Positions 24,497-36,676 of a stretch of DNA of 64,000 nt are shown in pieces. Below the pieces are notes generated by a model. The model was given only the letters and a program-made list of their open reading frames with translations. It ran no database searches and was not told the DNA's origin. The DNA comes from Brachyhypopomus gauderio. Taxonomy: Eukaryota; Chordata; Actinopteri; Gymnotiformes; Hypopomidae. Made by a program: the position numbers and the translations under genes. Every line of letters begins with the position of its first letter. Position 1 is the stretch's first letter. The DNA is taken from NCBI RefSeq assembly GCF_052324685.1, contig NC_135214.1:30997206-31061205 (forward strand), written 5' to 3'.

Positions 24497-25389
24497 CTGG
24501 TGCAAACATTTTCTCGCTGCGTACTGAGCTGTGAGGAGGAAGTGGATCTGGATGAGCTTCTGGCCACCAGGTTGCTGTCCTTCCTCATGGACCATCATCA
24601 GGAGGTCCTGCAGGTGCCGCTGTATCTGCGCAATGCTGTTGAGGACCATCTGGCCTACCTCAGATCACAGGTGACGCAGCACAGCCTTCTTTGATGTCAC
24701 ACACAGCAGGGGCTGAAGGTTTCCACTGATTTGTTGACTCTGGTTGCTCTAGTCTAAAGGGTTTGTGTGTCTGCAGCAATGAAAAGGAGTCAGTAAGGCT
24801 TCCTGTTTTGAGAAAGAAATTTTCATTTGGCTTCTGGATTGACATAGCATGCTTAATGAACCACAATGCCCTCTGATGGATGCTTTGCCATCATGCGTAG
24901 TTTACACGTATGGTTTACAGATCCTGTCTGTCCCTCGTAGATGAGACAGCGTGGTGTGGGTTCTGGCATCACGGTGCCAACTTACACATTCTGCAAACAG
25001 ATCAGCATGGAGGAGTTTGAGGAGCAGAAGTTGTCCTTGTCTCAGATGGCCGTCGCCGAGCTGCTGGAGGGCCTCATCAAGGACAAAGCCATGTCGGCCA
25101 AGGAGAAGAAGAAGAAGCTCAAAATGGTAACGTACCTACAAAATGCGTGTTGGGGGCGGGGCTTGTCTGATTGGAATGCACACCATGTGAAGGTGTCTCC
25201 TAATGGTTTCCATGCTGTCGGGCGTTCCTGGTCCCGTCTCCTCAGTTCCAGAAGGAGTATCCTGAGATCTACTCCCGCCGTTTCCCCACCACGGAGAGCG
25301 AGGCACAGCTTTTTACAGATAAACCAAAGATCAAACCACCACTGCTGATCGGCGTGAGGAAGACAAGAACATTCAGCATTCGAAACTGA
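19337..25389 (+). CDS. depdc1a: DEP domain-containing protein 1A
   Basis: Cell-cycle protein with a DEP domain and a RhoGAP-like domain, reported in mitosis and in several cancers. Twelve exons, all GT-AG and in phase: 19337-19384, 19648-19913, 20035-20167, 20282-20403, 20574-20704, 20803-20850, 21551-21688, 22184-23104, 23916-24088, 24497-24670, 24941-25126 and 25246-25389; 827 aa (human about 811). Exons 1-2 give the DEP domain (PGPYRATKL, then [13 protein letters not shown] and [19 protein letters not shown]). Exons 4-7 and 9-10 give the RhoGAP-like region, with [29 protein letters not shown] and [17 protein letters not shown]. The 921-nt exon 8 is the serine-rich insert of the long DEPDC1A form, with [12 protein letters not shown] and [12 protein letters not shown]; this separates it from DEPDC1B. 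The C-terminus ends RTFSIRN. An AATAAA lies at 25452-25457. A minisatellite starts at the exon 9 donor. Confidence 0.95.
22551..22690 (+). repeat. Serine/asparagine-rich coding repeat in depdc1a exon 8
   Basis: The exon encodes a run of [18 protein letters not shown] and [10 protein letters not shown] built from imperfect copies of an AGCAGT/TCCTCC pattern. It is a low-complexity, probably unfolded and phosphorylatable linker, likely to vary in length between related species. Confidence 0.7.
24078..24380 (+). repeat. Minisatellite copying the depdc1a exon 9 splice donor
   Basis: Tandem units of about 78-97 bp start inside the end of exon 9. Each unit repeats CCGCACGCTGGTGAGG, that is, the last exon bases plus the GT donor. 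The authentic donor is at 24089-24090 and copies lie at 24168, 24265 and 24343. Within units, shorter CACCGCACCTACCACA modules are repeated. Use of any distal donor would add 79, 176 or 254 nt and shift the frame. Confidence 0.9.
24463..24494. repeat. (GT)n microsatellite
   Basis: A GT tract directly before the acceptor TAG of depdc1a exon 10, so it forms part of that exon's 3' splice-site region. Confidence 0.95.
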
Positions 25390-28300
25390 ATACGTCCGTG
25401 CGTGGATACGGAATAACCTATATGTTTCGTGAATAGACAAGTTGCTTCGAAAATAAATGAGGAATTTTTGTTTATGCAGTTCAGGGATTTGTCATTGATT
25501 TCAGTGGTTCTCACTCTGCCCTAGGACCACTGAGTGAACACGCCTTTGTGTGTCACTACCTCTGATTTAAATAAACACATCCAGATAACATACCCTCCTA
25601 TGTGGAGTAGCTATATGTATTCTGGTGAGCTTGGATTTCCAAGACTGGGAGAATTGTTGATTTAATGTATAACCTGGGATTGAAATGTTTTTAATGTCAT
25701 ACCAGCTACTTCAGTTAGGGAGAAGAATTTTAGTGTTTTAATACCTGTCTCCATTTTTCATGTATTCTGTTTTTTCTCTTCATTTAATTAATATTTATTT
25801 CAAAAACATTCATTGTTGGGAGACTCCTAAACCAGCCTGGGGTTAATCTTTTTTCCAAAACTGTATTGAAGGTCATTTTGAACTTTAATTCTTGATAGTT
25901 AGGATGGACTCTATCCTAACTACCAAGATGGAGGAGTTAGGAGACTGAGTCCTCTGTCCAAACTAGAAATCTACTTGGAACAGCAGGCAAGTGAAACTCA
26001 CATTGTTTACTCTAGAAGAAGATTACCTTAACCTGTTTATTTGAAGCACGGTTGTTTGTAAGGAAAATGAAGGTACGTCTTACGTCTTGTTGATTTTTAG
26101 AACTGTGTGGTAATTTTGATTCAGCCTTGCTTTATTTATTATTTTCTGGCCTATTTGGTACTTTAAGTGAAGTTGCCCCCCCCCCCCCCAATTTGAACTT
26201 CTAATTGTTTAATTGTTCATGGCAGGGCATTCCTGTGTGGTGTCTTTAGTGAGATCATCAGTCAAGCTGCATTGCCACACTAATTCTGTTATGTGATCAT
26301 GTTTATTGTGATGTGCTTTGGAGGTTTAGCATGCTTGTAAATTCAGCCTGTCCAGTAGAAGTAAAGGCACAGGACTGGATAGTCCAGACCCTGGACTTTT
26401 TAGCCCTCTATGGGATGGAAGTGGTTTTGCACTGTGTTGTCTCTCAATGGTTGATAGATCTTGACAATCTGTTTTTTTATTTTGTTTGTTTGTTTTTATT
26501 ATTTTAATACACATGTTTGTTTGCTTCAGTGCACTGTTTTGAGATTGTGTGCATGTAATTGAAATATGACTTTTTCTGCTACTGTTCTCTTGGGTCAGGC
26601 TTCCCAAAAACATAGGCTCTAGTTGCCATTGAAGTCCGTGTTGGATTAATATACATTTTAAATTGTGTTGGCAGTATCCTACTCTGTATGATTTTAGTTG
26701 GTAACCTCAGCAGAGCAAACTGAAATTGAATACATATTGTTAAATACATATTAACCATGTTAATTCTACACCAAAATACATTCTGCTTTGATGTGGAATT
26801 TCTACTTAATTTGTGCTATGCAAGAAATAAAAGTATTGGCTCCCTATGAATTTGTACTAGTTTATCCATTGAATTGGCTCGTCACTGAACTAAGTAGATT
26901 TTCTCTGTTAACAAGATCGTTATGTAGCGTAGGTCTGCTGTTGAATCCCATGCTGCTTTGAGCTTGATTTGCATACTAGGACTGGTTCTCGAGTTCAGAT
27001 TCTCACACTCAGTACACAGAAGGAAATGATAATAGTAGCTACATTTTAAAATGTGAAATGACAGGGGTGTTAAACTCATACACAGCAGGCCAACATTTAA
27101 AACATGGACAAAATCACAAACCCACATTGATATTTATAGAAAAAAAATCTTTCCAGATATAACAATGTATCTTTTCATATGGACCCAAACATGTGGTCCA
27201 CACAGCTCATTCATATGGTCTTTTACATATGTAAACAGATATTCTGCCTCCCCTCCTGTCCAAAAAGCTTCTATTTTCTGCCTTTCGCAGTGTCCGTAGT
27301 AGCATGAGGTTGCTATGACTACTCTCAACAGAGGAGGGTGTATGGGTCCTGTCCTGATTGACCCACCGAAACAATCGCTGAGCATTCTGGGATTTGAAGG
27401 ATTAGTGATATTTGCTCTGCATTATACCAGTGGGCCAGCTCTAGTAGGTATTTGGTATATTTTCATTTGTAACACCTGACCTATAGTTGTTAAATATACA
27501 CACTGAAAAATTAACAGTTGTGTAATTAAATTACTTTTAATTTAAATTATATTAATTTTATTTTGAACAGTTTCTAGGGGAGTCTGGAGAATTCCATAAA
27601 ATAACATCAATGGCATTGCTGAAAAGTTAGAAATGCTGAATCTGAATTTAAGTTAAATCAAAATCCCCTATGCCCACAAGGGTCGGTGGAAAATATAAAT
27701 GAGAGGCTATGGCAGGTAGTTATCTTTTAAAATTAGTTATTAATGATGATTGACAGAAGAGAAGAGGTGTTGCCCTATTCAGTACATCAGGGGAATCATA
27801 TTGTTGATTTATCACAGTGTTGAACACTGATGAACACTGGTCTATAGTAGCATTAAACATGATTAACCTAAATTAACCAAAGATGTTTCTAAGTCCCAGG
27901 TAACCTAAAGCTCAGATTTCTTGCTCATGTGGTTTCACATTTATATTTGTCTTATGAATAGCATTCACAAGTCCAATAAATTAGTCAGAATTTTCCCTTT
28001 TGATGTTAAATTTGTGCTTGTAATGTGGACTACAGCTTACATAAATTTATACTCAGTATTGGCTATATTAACTACAGGAAGACACAAAGGTTTTTTAGTC
28101 CCAAGTTATTTTACAATGAAATCCATGCAATTATCAAACACACCAGCATACCACAGGCAGCACTCTGAGTGAAAAAAGAAGACATTGCAATTCTTTTCCT
28201 GATATGCATAAGACATGTTTTATTTTGCACACTGCCTGCACTGTAATATTCTGTCCTACTATGAACCAAGCTTATACAGTGGACATTCTGACAAGTTTTG

Positions 28301-28635
28301 TTGCTTTAGAATATGAAATACTGGTGATACCTATTCTAAGAATTCCTGGCCGAGGCTTAAAACCCCACATCCTTACTTGTTTAATCAGTATCCTTATGAC
28401 TTAATTCCATTTGCATCACTCATTTGCATTTGTCATGTTGTTTGAAATTAGAACCGTACACCTTCCCTAGAAAGGACCACACATGGAACTACCCAAAATC
28501 TGGGCACAAAGGACATTTTGTTCCCTTCTTCTTGGTTGCCTGGGAAAGCTCTGGCATTCTTTGTCAACAAAGACATGAATTTCTGCATTTCTTGGATACA
28601 GAGGCTGTTTAGAGACGTCTCATGCCCAGAGCAAG
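25390..28635. other. Intergenic region between depdc1a and rpe65
   Basis: Starts with the depdc1a 3' UTR (AATAAA at 25452). The rest is AT-rich with no recognisable gene. A poly(C) run of about 14 lies near 26176-26189. The rpe65 promoter and leader should lie in the last few hundred bases, but I could not identify specific control sites. Confidence 0.6.
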
Positions 28636-31600
28636 ATGGTTAGCCGGTGAGTGCGCAAAAACTTTTGTGTCGCATTTCTGTTTTGAATTGTACAGGTGAC
28701 AATAGTTTTACTCATGGTGATGTTTTTATTGGTAATCATATTAATTGTAATGTTCCATTGTAAGTTCATACTATAACCTACATATGACCTAACAATTTTT
28801 TTTTGTAAAACCATGCTGTCAAACTTTCATCTGATTTGTCTGATGAAAATATTCTGTTTCATGGTTCTTGCATGGATAACGGCTTTTGTTAACGGACCTT
28901 AATGGAGTCTGAAATCTCTAGGATGTGACATTTTTGGTAATTTATTTCACTTGCAGTATCGAGCACCCCGCTGGTGGATATAAAAAGATCTTTGAGACAT
29001 GCCAGGAGTTAGCCGAGCCCGTACCTGCCCACCTCACTGGTTCGTCCCTTTCTGTATCCTACTTGTTGGGAATTTATTTTCAGCTTTATCAAGGTTCAAG
29101 AGTGTGAGAATTTGCTTGGTCATTTCCCCAGGGGAAATTCCAGCATGGTTAAAGGGCAGTCTTCTTCGTGTCGGCCCTGGGCTCTTCGAGATTGGAGATG
29201 AACCTTTCCAGCACCTCTTTGATGGTCAGGCACTCATGCACAAGTTCGACCTGAAGGCTGGACATGTCACTTACCATCGCAAGTACAGTCTCCATTTTTT
29301 TTGTCTCCGGCAACTATATAACTACTGATCTTAAACTTGAAGTCCGAAGACTTTCAAAATGCTATTTTACTTAAATAATCATGCATTCTATCATAATATC
29401 TACTACAGTGAAATGCATTTCTTTGTCACACAAGATCACTTACAGTCTTTATACTCAAAATTCCAGTAAACCTTTTTGAGGCCTTGACTTGTATAAGGTC
29501 TGTTCCCAGTTGTCCAAAGACCTATATTTTCTTTTTACATTTCATGTGTCCTCTCTATATCACTTGGTACACTCTCCAGAGCTACAAATCAGTCACTAAA
29601 TGGGTCATATCTCTTACATTGACATGAGACCATTATATTTAACTTCAGGTTTATCAGAACAGATGCTTATGTGCGGGCGATGACAGAGAAAAGGATTGTG
29701 ATCACTGAATTTGGCACTGCAGCCTATCCGGATCCATGCAAAAACATCTTCTCCAGGTTTGTTTTACAAAGCACTTTCATATTAAGAAACTGCATCAAAT
29801 TCTAAAATACATTATATTGTGTTTGGGTTCGATAGGTTTTTCACTTATTTCCAAGGCATTGAAGTAACAGACAACTGCTTAGTGAATGTGTACCCAATTG
29901 GTGAAGACTTCTATGCTTGCACAGAGACCAACTTTATTACCAAAGTCAATCCAGACACACTGGAAACAATAAAAAAGGTTAGTGCCCTTTGTCACAGTTT
30001 GAAAGAACGTGTAGAGAAAGTGGAGGTCAGGACCAAGGTCATGGGTTCAATTCCCAGGAAACCCAACTCCTCTCATACCAATAAGTAAGGCACTCTGAAA
30101 AAGAGCATCTACCAAAGCAATAAATGTAAATGCTTTAATTATGTGAGTTATTTTATATTTTAAAAGTACTATTTAAAAAAGGCTTATCAAGTCTAATATG
30201 AATGTAAATATTCTATTAAAGGTAGACTTGTGCAATTATGTCTCAATCAATGGTGTAACTGCACACCCACACATTGAACAAGATGGCACAGTGTACAACA
30301 TTGGAAATTGTTTTGGGAAGAATTTCTCATTGGCTTACAACATTGTCAAAATCCCTCCATCACAGAAAGGTTAGTTTGACAGTTTATTGACTGTTATTAA
30401 GCATTATTACAGTGTGCCGCTGTTATAGGGTTCTGTTTGTTTTGTTAGACAAATCTGATCCAATTGAGAAATCCAAAGTTGTTGTGCAGTTCCCCAGCAA
30501 TGAGAGATTCAAGCCATCTTATGTTCACAGGTCAGATATATACTTGTGCTGTAATGAGTGTTAATTACTTCTGCAGCAAGTCTAATAAAAATTATTTTCT
30601 TTTTCATAGGCAAATGATATTATTGGCATATTACACCATTGTTTAAAAACTAAAATAGTAATGATAATCTTTTCTTCCCGGTTTCAGCTTTGGTATGACA
30701 GAGGAGTACTTTGTGTTCGTTGAGACCCCAATAAAGATTAACCTCTTGAAATTCCTGAGTTGCTGGAGTATCATGGGGAAAAATTACATGGACTGCTTTG
30801 AGTCGAATGACAAGATGGGAGTAAGTTGTCTTTCAGGCATTTGACTTGACATTTTATCTTTGTATGTTATGTTACGTAACACATATTTACAATCTTTGTC
30901 CAGACATGGTTTCATCTGGCTGAAAAACATTCTGGAGAATACATTGGGCACAAATTCAGAGCGTCTGCCTTCAATCTCTTTCATCACATAAACTGTTACG
31001 AAGACCAAGGTTTCGTAGTGGTGGACCTGTGCACCTGGAAAGGGTGATCTGCTCTTGGTCTTTATCCATGGATAGCGGATAAGATTAACTGAGTAGATTA
31101 AGAAAATAAGAAAAAACACACCCACTTTAAGAGAAACATGTATTTATTAGAAATACTTTCTAGTTATGTTGCCTGTGTAATCTGCCCTCCATCTCTACAT
31201 GAACAGTCAGTTTGTAAACACAGGAGTGGAGGGACATTTTTGAGTAGCAGACTGCTCACACCTTAGCAGTGCCACTGATGTATACCAACTACACCAATAA
31301 CGCTGATGCACTCTGGCCTTTTATTTACAGGCACGAGTTCGTGTATAAATACTTGTACTTGGCCAACTTGAAGCAGAACTGGGAGGAGGTGAAGAACGCT
31401 GCCCTTACTGCCCCACAGCCAGAAGTGCGAAGATATGTGCTTCCTTTAGACATCTACCGGGTAAGGAGATCATTTTAGAGTTCTCATTTCTCATTGCACC
31501 ACATGACTGCCTCTTGCCAAAACAACCCAAACCATTTCCATTTTAAAATACACACAGTGCTGTATTTTAAACATATAGGCCAAATGTAGAAGGAGTCACA

Positions 31601-32522
31601 CCAGACGCAGGCTATGCTGAATTATGCTTTGCCATCTGTGTTTGCTTGCTCACTGACTGACAGGAAGAGCCGGGAAAGAACTTGATCTCGCTGCCATACA
31701 CCACTGCTACTGCAGTCATGGACAGGGAGGGCACGGTTTGGCTAGAACCTGAGGTTCTCTTCTCTGCACCCAGGCAAGGTAAATGTTCAACCAGCTCAAA
31801 CCTGGACAACAGCTCAGCCACCAACAACAGTTTAATCAATTCATTTATCCTTCTAATCTAAAAGACATTGATGTAAACATTTTATTTCACTGTTAAAATT
31901 ATGTTTGCCTTCCCATTTTACACATACACACTTACACACACAACTTACACACACCAGCTTTTGAGTTTCCTCAGATCAACTACAAAAAGCACTGCGGGAA
32001 AGATTACACCTTTGTCTATGGACTTGGACTGAACCACTTTATCCCTGATCGGGTAGGTATGGTGTAAGACTAAAAATGTTTTGCAAATGGCTACAATAGC
32101 TCCTGCAGTGTGCATACAGTGACGATCCTTTTCTGTGTTACAAAATGCAGATTTGTAAGCTGAATGTGAAGAGCAAGGAGACCTGGGTTTGGCAGGAACC
32201 AGATTCATATCCATCTGAGCCTCTGTTTGTGCCAACCCCAGATGCTCCAGATGAAGATGACGGTAAAGAACATGAACCTAAACACCTGAGCAGTGGATTC
32301 TTTTAATTATCACTTAACCATCAACAGATTAGGCAGTCACGTATATGAGTTACGTATATGGCTGTGTTCTCAGGAGTTCTTCTGAGCATTGTAATAAATC
32401 CAGGAGCTTCCCCACATCCAGCCTACCTGCTGATACTCAGTGCTACAGATCTAACTGAGATAGCACGTGCTTCAGTTGACGTCATCATTCCAGTTACCCT
32501 ACATGGCATGTTCAAGGCCTAG
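28636..32522 (+). CDS. rpe65: Retinoid isomerohydrolase RPE65
   Basis: Iron-dependent enzyme of the visual cycle in retinal pigment epithelium. It converts all-trans-retinyl esters to 11-cis-retinol at the smooth ER membrane. Fourteen exons in phase: 28636-28646, 28957-29039, 29132-29282, 29649-29756, 29836-29977, 30222-30369, 30449-30530, 30688-30820, 30904-31043, 31331-31460, 31664-31778, 31958-32052, 32151-32262 and 32374-32522; 532 aa (human 533). The four iron-binding histidines fall at the expected positions: H180 (TAHPH), H241 (SYVHSFG), H313 (FHHINCY) and H527 (VTLHGMF). The PDPCK segment with the Cys112 equivalent is present. The family also holds BCO1 and BCO2, but close similarity to RPE65 and the depdc1a neighbour decide. 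Teleosts have several copies (rpe65a, b, c); the location next to depdc1a suggests the ancestral one, which I cannot prove. Confidence 0.95.
29990..30135 (+). mobile_element. tRNA-derived SINE fragment
   Basis: Lies in rpe65 intron 5. It contains a good polymerase III B-box, GGTTCAATTCC, at 30044-30054, and ends with a tail like GAGCATCTACCAAAGCAATAAATGTAAATG (30105-30135), the common 3' tail of teleost SINEs. The 5' part and A-box are poorly conserved. Confidence 0.6.
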
Positions 32523-33156
32523 GTCCAAGGTACATAGTGTTTTTCAAATTGCTAGTAGTTTGTAGTTTGTGCTAACCACAGTTTCAGCAAAATTCTAAAC
32601 TAAATTAAATTAAACGTAAAGATTATGAAGGTTTCATCTGAGTTTACCATTATATAAAAATGTCAGGTTTTATGGTGAGGGCATATAAACGCTGCTTACA
32701 TTGATTTATATTCATTTATAGCCACACTGAATTTTCTTCCAATACAATACATTACTTTTGAGTTGATCATTTACTGGCAAACTGTACTGTATAAACCACA
32801 AAAACCCTTAGGGCTGTAAGCAGTCATACAAAAAGCCTTTCTAGTGACAGTGGCTCTTGCAGAGATTGTGTCACATTCGAAAGAGGGTTGTTTTCTGCTT
32901 CTCTCTAGACATCTGGTATTCCTGTTGCTTGATTATTCTTAAGCATTTGCTCAATACCTATCAAAGCAAACACACAAATCAGCATTACAAGATAATGAGA
33001 ATCAAGAAACTAGATAAAGAGAGTCTCGATTGGGTTTCGCCCATCTGATGTTATTCAAATACGAGACAAGCTGGGATCGAATCTTGCAACGTCACACAGC
33101 TGTTATATAATCAATCACGGGTTGACTTGGCATCTGAGACTATTGCATGGTTATTT
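32523..33156. other. Convergent gap between rpe65 and the MCCC2-like gene
   Basis: The two genes point at each other across about 630 bases, which must contain both 3' UTRs. I looked here for a further coding exon of the MCCC2-like gene and found none. Confidence 0.6.
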
Positions 33157-36100
33157 TTATAGGGTGTATTCTACCTTCCTGGTGTCTTGAGGAAGAATCA
33201 CTCCATCATCCCAGAGCCTGCCTGACGAGTAGAAAGCTGAACTCTCTTCCTTTAGCCTGCAAGAAGGAAAGCAATAAAATAAATAACTTTATATGAACAA
33301 TAAAAAATGATAATGATTGAATTGTTAGCATAGGAGTGGCACTTATAAGGTCCTGCAGATAGCCATTGTGTCTCCTTTCAGTTAGCCTTCACAAACTCTT
33401 ACTGCTTGTTAATGTGCAAGGCCTTGTCCTCGTCCTGCTCCAGGGTGCCGGCAAAGTCTGGGGCCAAAATCGAAACTTTAGCATTGGGCCACAGAAACAG
33501 GAAGTTCGGGTCAAAAGATCTCCCACACTAAAATGAAAGATGTTCAGACAAACATTTAATTGTATTAAGACAATGGTTCTTTGAAATGTTTTGATTGATT
33601 CGATACATACTAAATGAAGTGCAGTATTTTGTGGTACTGACCATGGCGTAGCTGTCAACACCGTGACAGCCACCAATGACCACAGTGATCTTAGGAGTAG
33701 AAGCACACGCCACAGAAGACATCATGGCTCCTTGAGCTTTGAGTTTATTACTGTGGGTTTCTGCCTGAGAGAGGCAGATATAAAAACAAACTATTGAATT
33801 AATAAATGAATGAATGAACAAACAAACTACATATATGTGTTTACTGGTCATCCCACACTATACTAACAGGAACAAAGGAAAAGATTATTGTGCATTTTGT
33901 ATACAAAACATCTTATAGACATTAACTAAAAACACATTCACCACCACCAGAACCACATTTTAGGACTTTAGTTACCTTTACACCACTGGAATAATGCCTA
34001 ATATGCCTAATAATGCCTAACATTAAAGCCATAATACCAGGTGCAGGTTACATTCAAGGAAAACAAAAACAATAACTGAGAGGTCTTAGATCTGCTTCAT
34101 GAAGATATACAATACTGATGTCAGAAAGTTCACACTAAAAGCTATAAATAAATGTAACTAGATTGCTAAACTAAATAGTTGAAGATTAGTACCCAGAGTC
34201 ACACTGTGTAGTGTTACAATTGTAGCAGGATCATTTTTACAAGATTTAAATGGCCCATAAAGTCTTTTTTTGACTGAACACCTTAACTGAGATAATGCAT
34301 ATGCAGAAACATTTTAAATATGCTTCTTTTTTTACGAGCTTGTTTAAGAATATGAACTCCATCCCCTGGTGGTGCTGCTATACCTTGTCTTGTGAGAGTG
34401 TGTGGACAGGGCCCGGGGCCGTGTTCTGAAGGAAGATGAGAGGGATGTCTCTCTGGTCACACAGCTGAACAAAATGGGCACCTTTCAAAGAGGCTTCATA
34501 TGTTAGCTCTCCATTGTTTGCGATAATGCCAACCTGATGTCTGGTAAAACACAGGAATATAAATAAGCATATGTCTTTCAGAACATCTTTGTAAGTCTCA
34601 ACTTCAGTAAATTTCAGTAAACCAGTATGTTCTGCTAACAATCAAACTGCTCAGACCTGGTGGGATCAGTTCCATTTAGCATACTACTTGCATATTATTC
34701 CTAGTGGGCAGCTGGTATCTTACCCTTCGATTCTGGCAAACCCAGTGAGGAGAGTGGTACCATATCGAGCCTTGAACTCCTGGAAACGACTGCCATCAGT
34801 CAGACGACTCACGATCTAAAAGCAGGAGAAGAGAAGCAGGAAAGCTCTTCAGACCAACCTCTTTTCCCTGGTGTGAATGTGAACGCACTCGGACGCCTGG
34901 GTGCACGTGCACCTCACCAGTCGCACGTCCATGCTGTAACGGTAGCTGCGTGGGGCAAGGCCCATCAGCTCCTCCACAATGTGCACCGGCTCCTCAGCCT
35001 CTGTGTGCCTCTCCCCCGGGAGCTTGAAGTTGAGAGTGGAGATAATGTTCCTGGCGCACTCGTACGCCTCACTCTCCACCGCTGCGAAATGGTCCACATA
35101 TCCACTCACCCTGGCACAAGAGCGAGGTTATTCCAAATCACTGCCAATCATCACAGCCAACCGAATTTCTGGGTATGGGTGTATTTTCCAGTCACTCTGT
35201 GTAACTCACTCTGTGTGCAGTCTGGCCCCTCCGAGATCCTCAGGTGACACATCTTCGCCTGTGGCAGCTTTAACTAGAGGTGGACCACCTAAAAATATGG
35301 TTCCTATCCGGTGCACCATTACTGCTTCCTCTGCCATGAGGGGGACATAAGCTCCACCCGCTGTGCATGACCCACAAACTACTGCCACCTACAGGTCAAG
35401 CACAAAATGACAGAGCACTAAGGATTTGGTTGGCACTCCTTCACATGTTTTTGCACACAAAAATATGGTGCATATACCAAAATGTGAAACACAACGAAAA
35501 AAACACATTTGCATGCAAGTATATGACACAAAAGTTTATTTTCTTATTCATGATACCTGTGGAATCTTCAATGCAGACATGATGGCTTCATTGTAAAAAA
35601 TACGTCCACCGTGGTTCTTATCGGGAAAAATGTCTGACTGCAAGGTAAAAAAAAACAGATTTTGGTACACTTTACTGTAATGAGCTATTGTCATCATAGT
35701 TTAAGACTTTAATGTGAAACATACCTGAAGAGGTAAGAAGGCTCCACCACTGTCAACCAAATAGACACAGGGCAGGCGATTCTGGATGGCCACTTCCTGT
35801 GCCCGGAGTTGTTTCTTTACAGTGATAGGGTATGATGTGCCTCCTTTAACTGTGGCATCATTAGCAATGAATACACACCAAAGCCCATTTATTTTACCAA
35901 TGCCTGTATGTAAAACAAACAGAAAACACCAATTTGTAATTACTTGTACACTGAGAAAAACATCCATGGAAATAGATTTTAAAATTTTACTTTTACATAA
36001 ACTGCAAAGTGTAAAATATTATTATGTGTTTACAAGTCAATTTTCTATGGGTTAAGTACCTGTGATACAGCCAGCTGATGGAATGTCTCCATAGGATAAA

Positions 36101-36676
36101 CCCAGCCCAGCGAAGGGCGAAAGTTCTAGGTAATCATCATCATCCAACAGCTTATGTAGTCTGTCTCTGACTAAAATCTTCTTGTTTTTAAGTGTGTGTC
36201 GGGCAATACCCTTCTCACCTCCCCCCTTCAACACTTCATTTCTGAGTTCCATGTACCTGTGTATACAAAAAAATCTAGCATGAAGCAGGTTTTCAATATG
36301 ACTAAAGGAAAAAAAAAACCTACAATCTAAAGAATAATGTTCTAGACCATGTACTCAGAATGAGCTGTATTATGGGGAACTGTTACAATTTAATGCTTGT
36401 AATTTACCTTTGTTGACACACCTGACTGTTGCGTAAATTTGCTTCAAATACATGGCTGTGTATTGGCTGAAATGCACCATCTATCACTGGAAAGGCACTT
36501 GGCAGCCTTCTTCTGCGCGTGCATGAGCTCGTGAAGCGGCTCCACGCTGGCTGGCGCGTGCAGGTCCGCACAGCGCGTGTCACAGGCTGCAGCCGCCTGT
36601 CTGGGGTTACGTGCATGCACCGCTCTAAAACACAAGTAAAGGTGGCGGGTGTGCATTTGCTTTCTCTGATCCACAC
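33157..36676 (-). CDS. Divergent methylcrotonoyl-CoA carboxylase beta-like protein
   Basis: Related to MCCC2, the biotin-dependent carboxyltransferase subunit of mitochondrial leucine breakdown. Eleven minus-strand exons in phase: 36676-36408, 36256-36060, 35903-35725, 35637-35557, 35388-35210, 35110-34918, 34815-34724, 34540-34384, 33764-33642, 33527-33403 and 33256-33157; 564 aa from the first ATG, 545 from Met20, which begins an Arg-rich, acid-poor stretch suited to mitochondrial import. The first half is well conserved ([42 protein letters not shown]). The second half departs from MCCC2: the usual TGFMVG reads TAPGPV, GGSYGAGNYGM reads [11 protein letters not shown], and MGGEQ after WPNAK is replaced by LAPDFAG. 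About 30 residues before [18 protein letters not shown] are missing, and the tail ends RKVEYTL. It is probably a paralogue with altered or lost activity rather than true mccc2. Confidence 0.85.

Noticed and set aside
33157..33256. A further 3' exon restoring the usual MCCC2 C-terminus
   Set aside because: The GAAG/GTAGAA could act as a donor, but no matching exon with the usual C-terminal sequence is present before rpe65.
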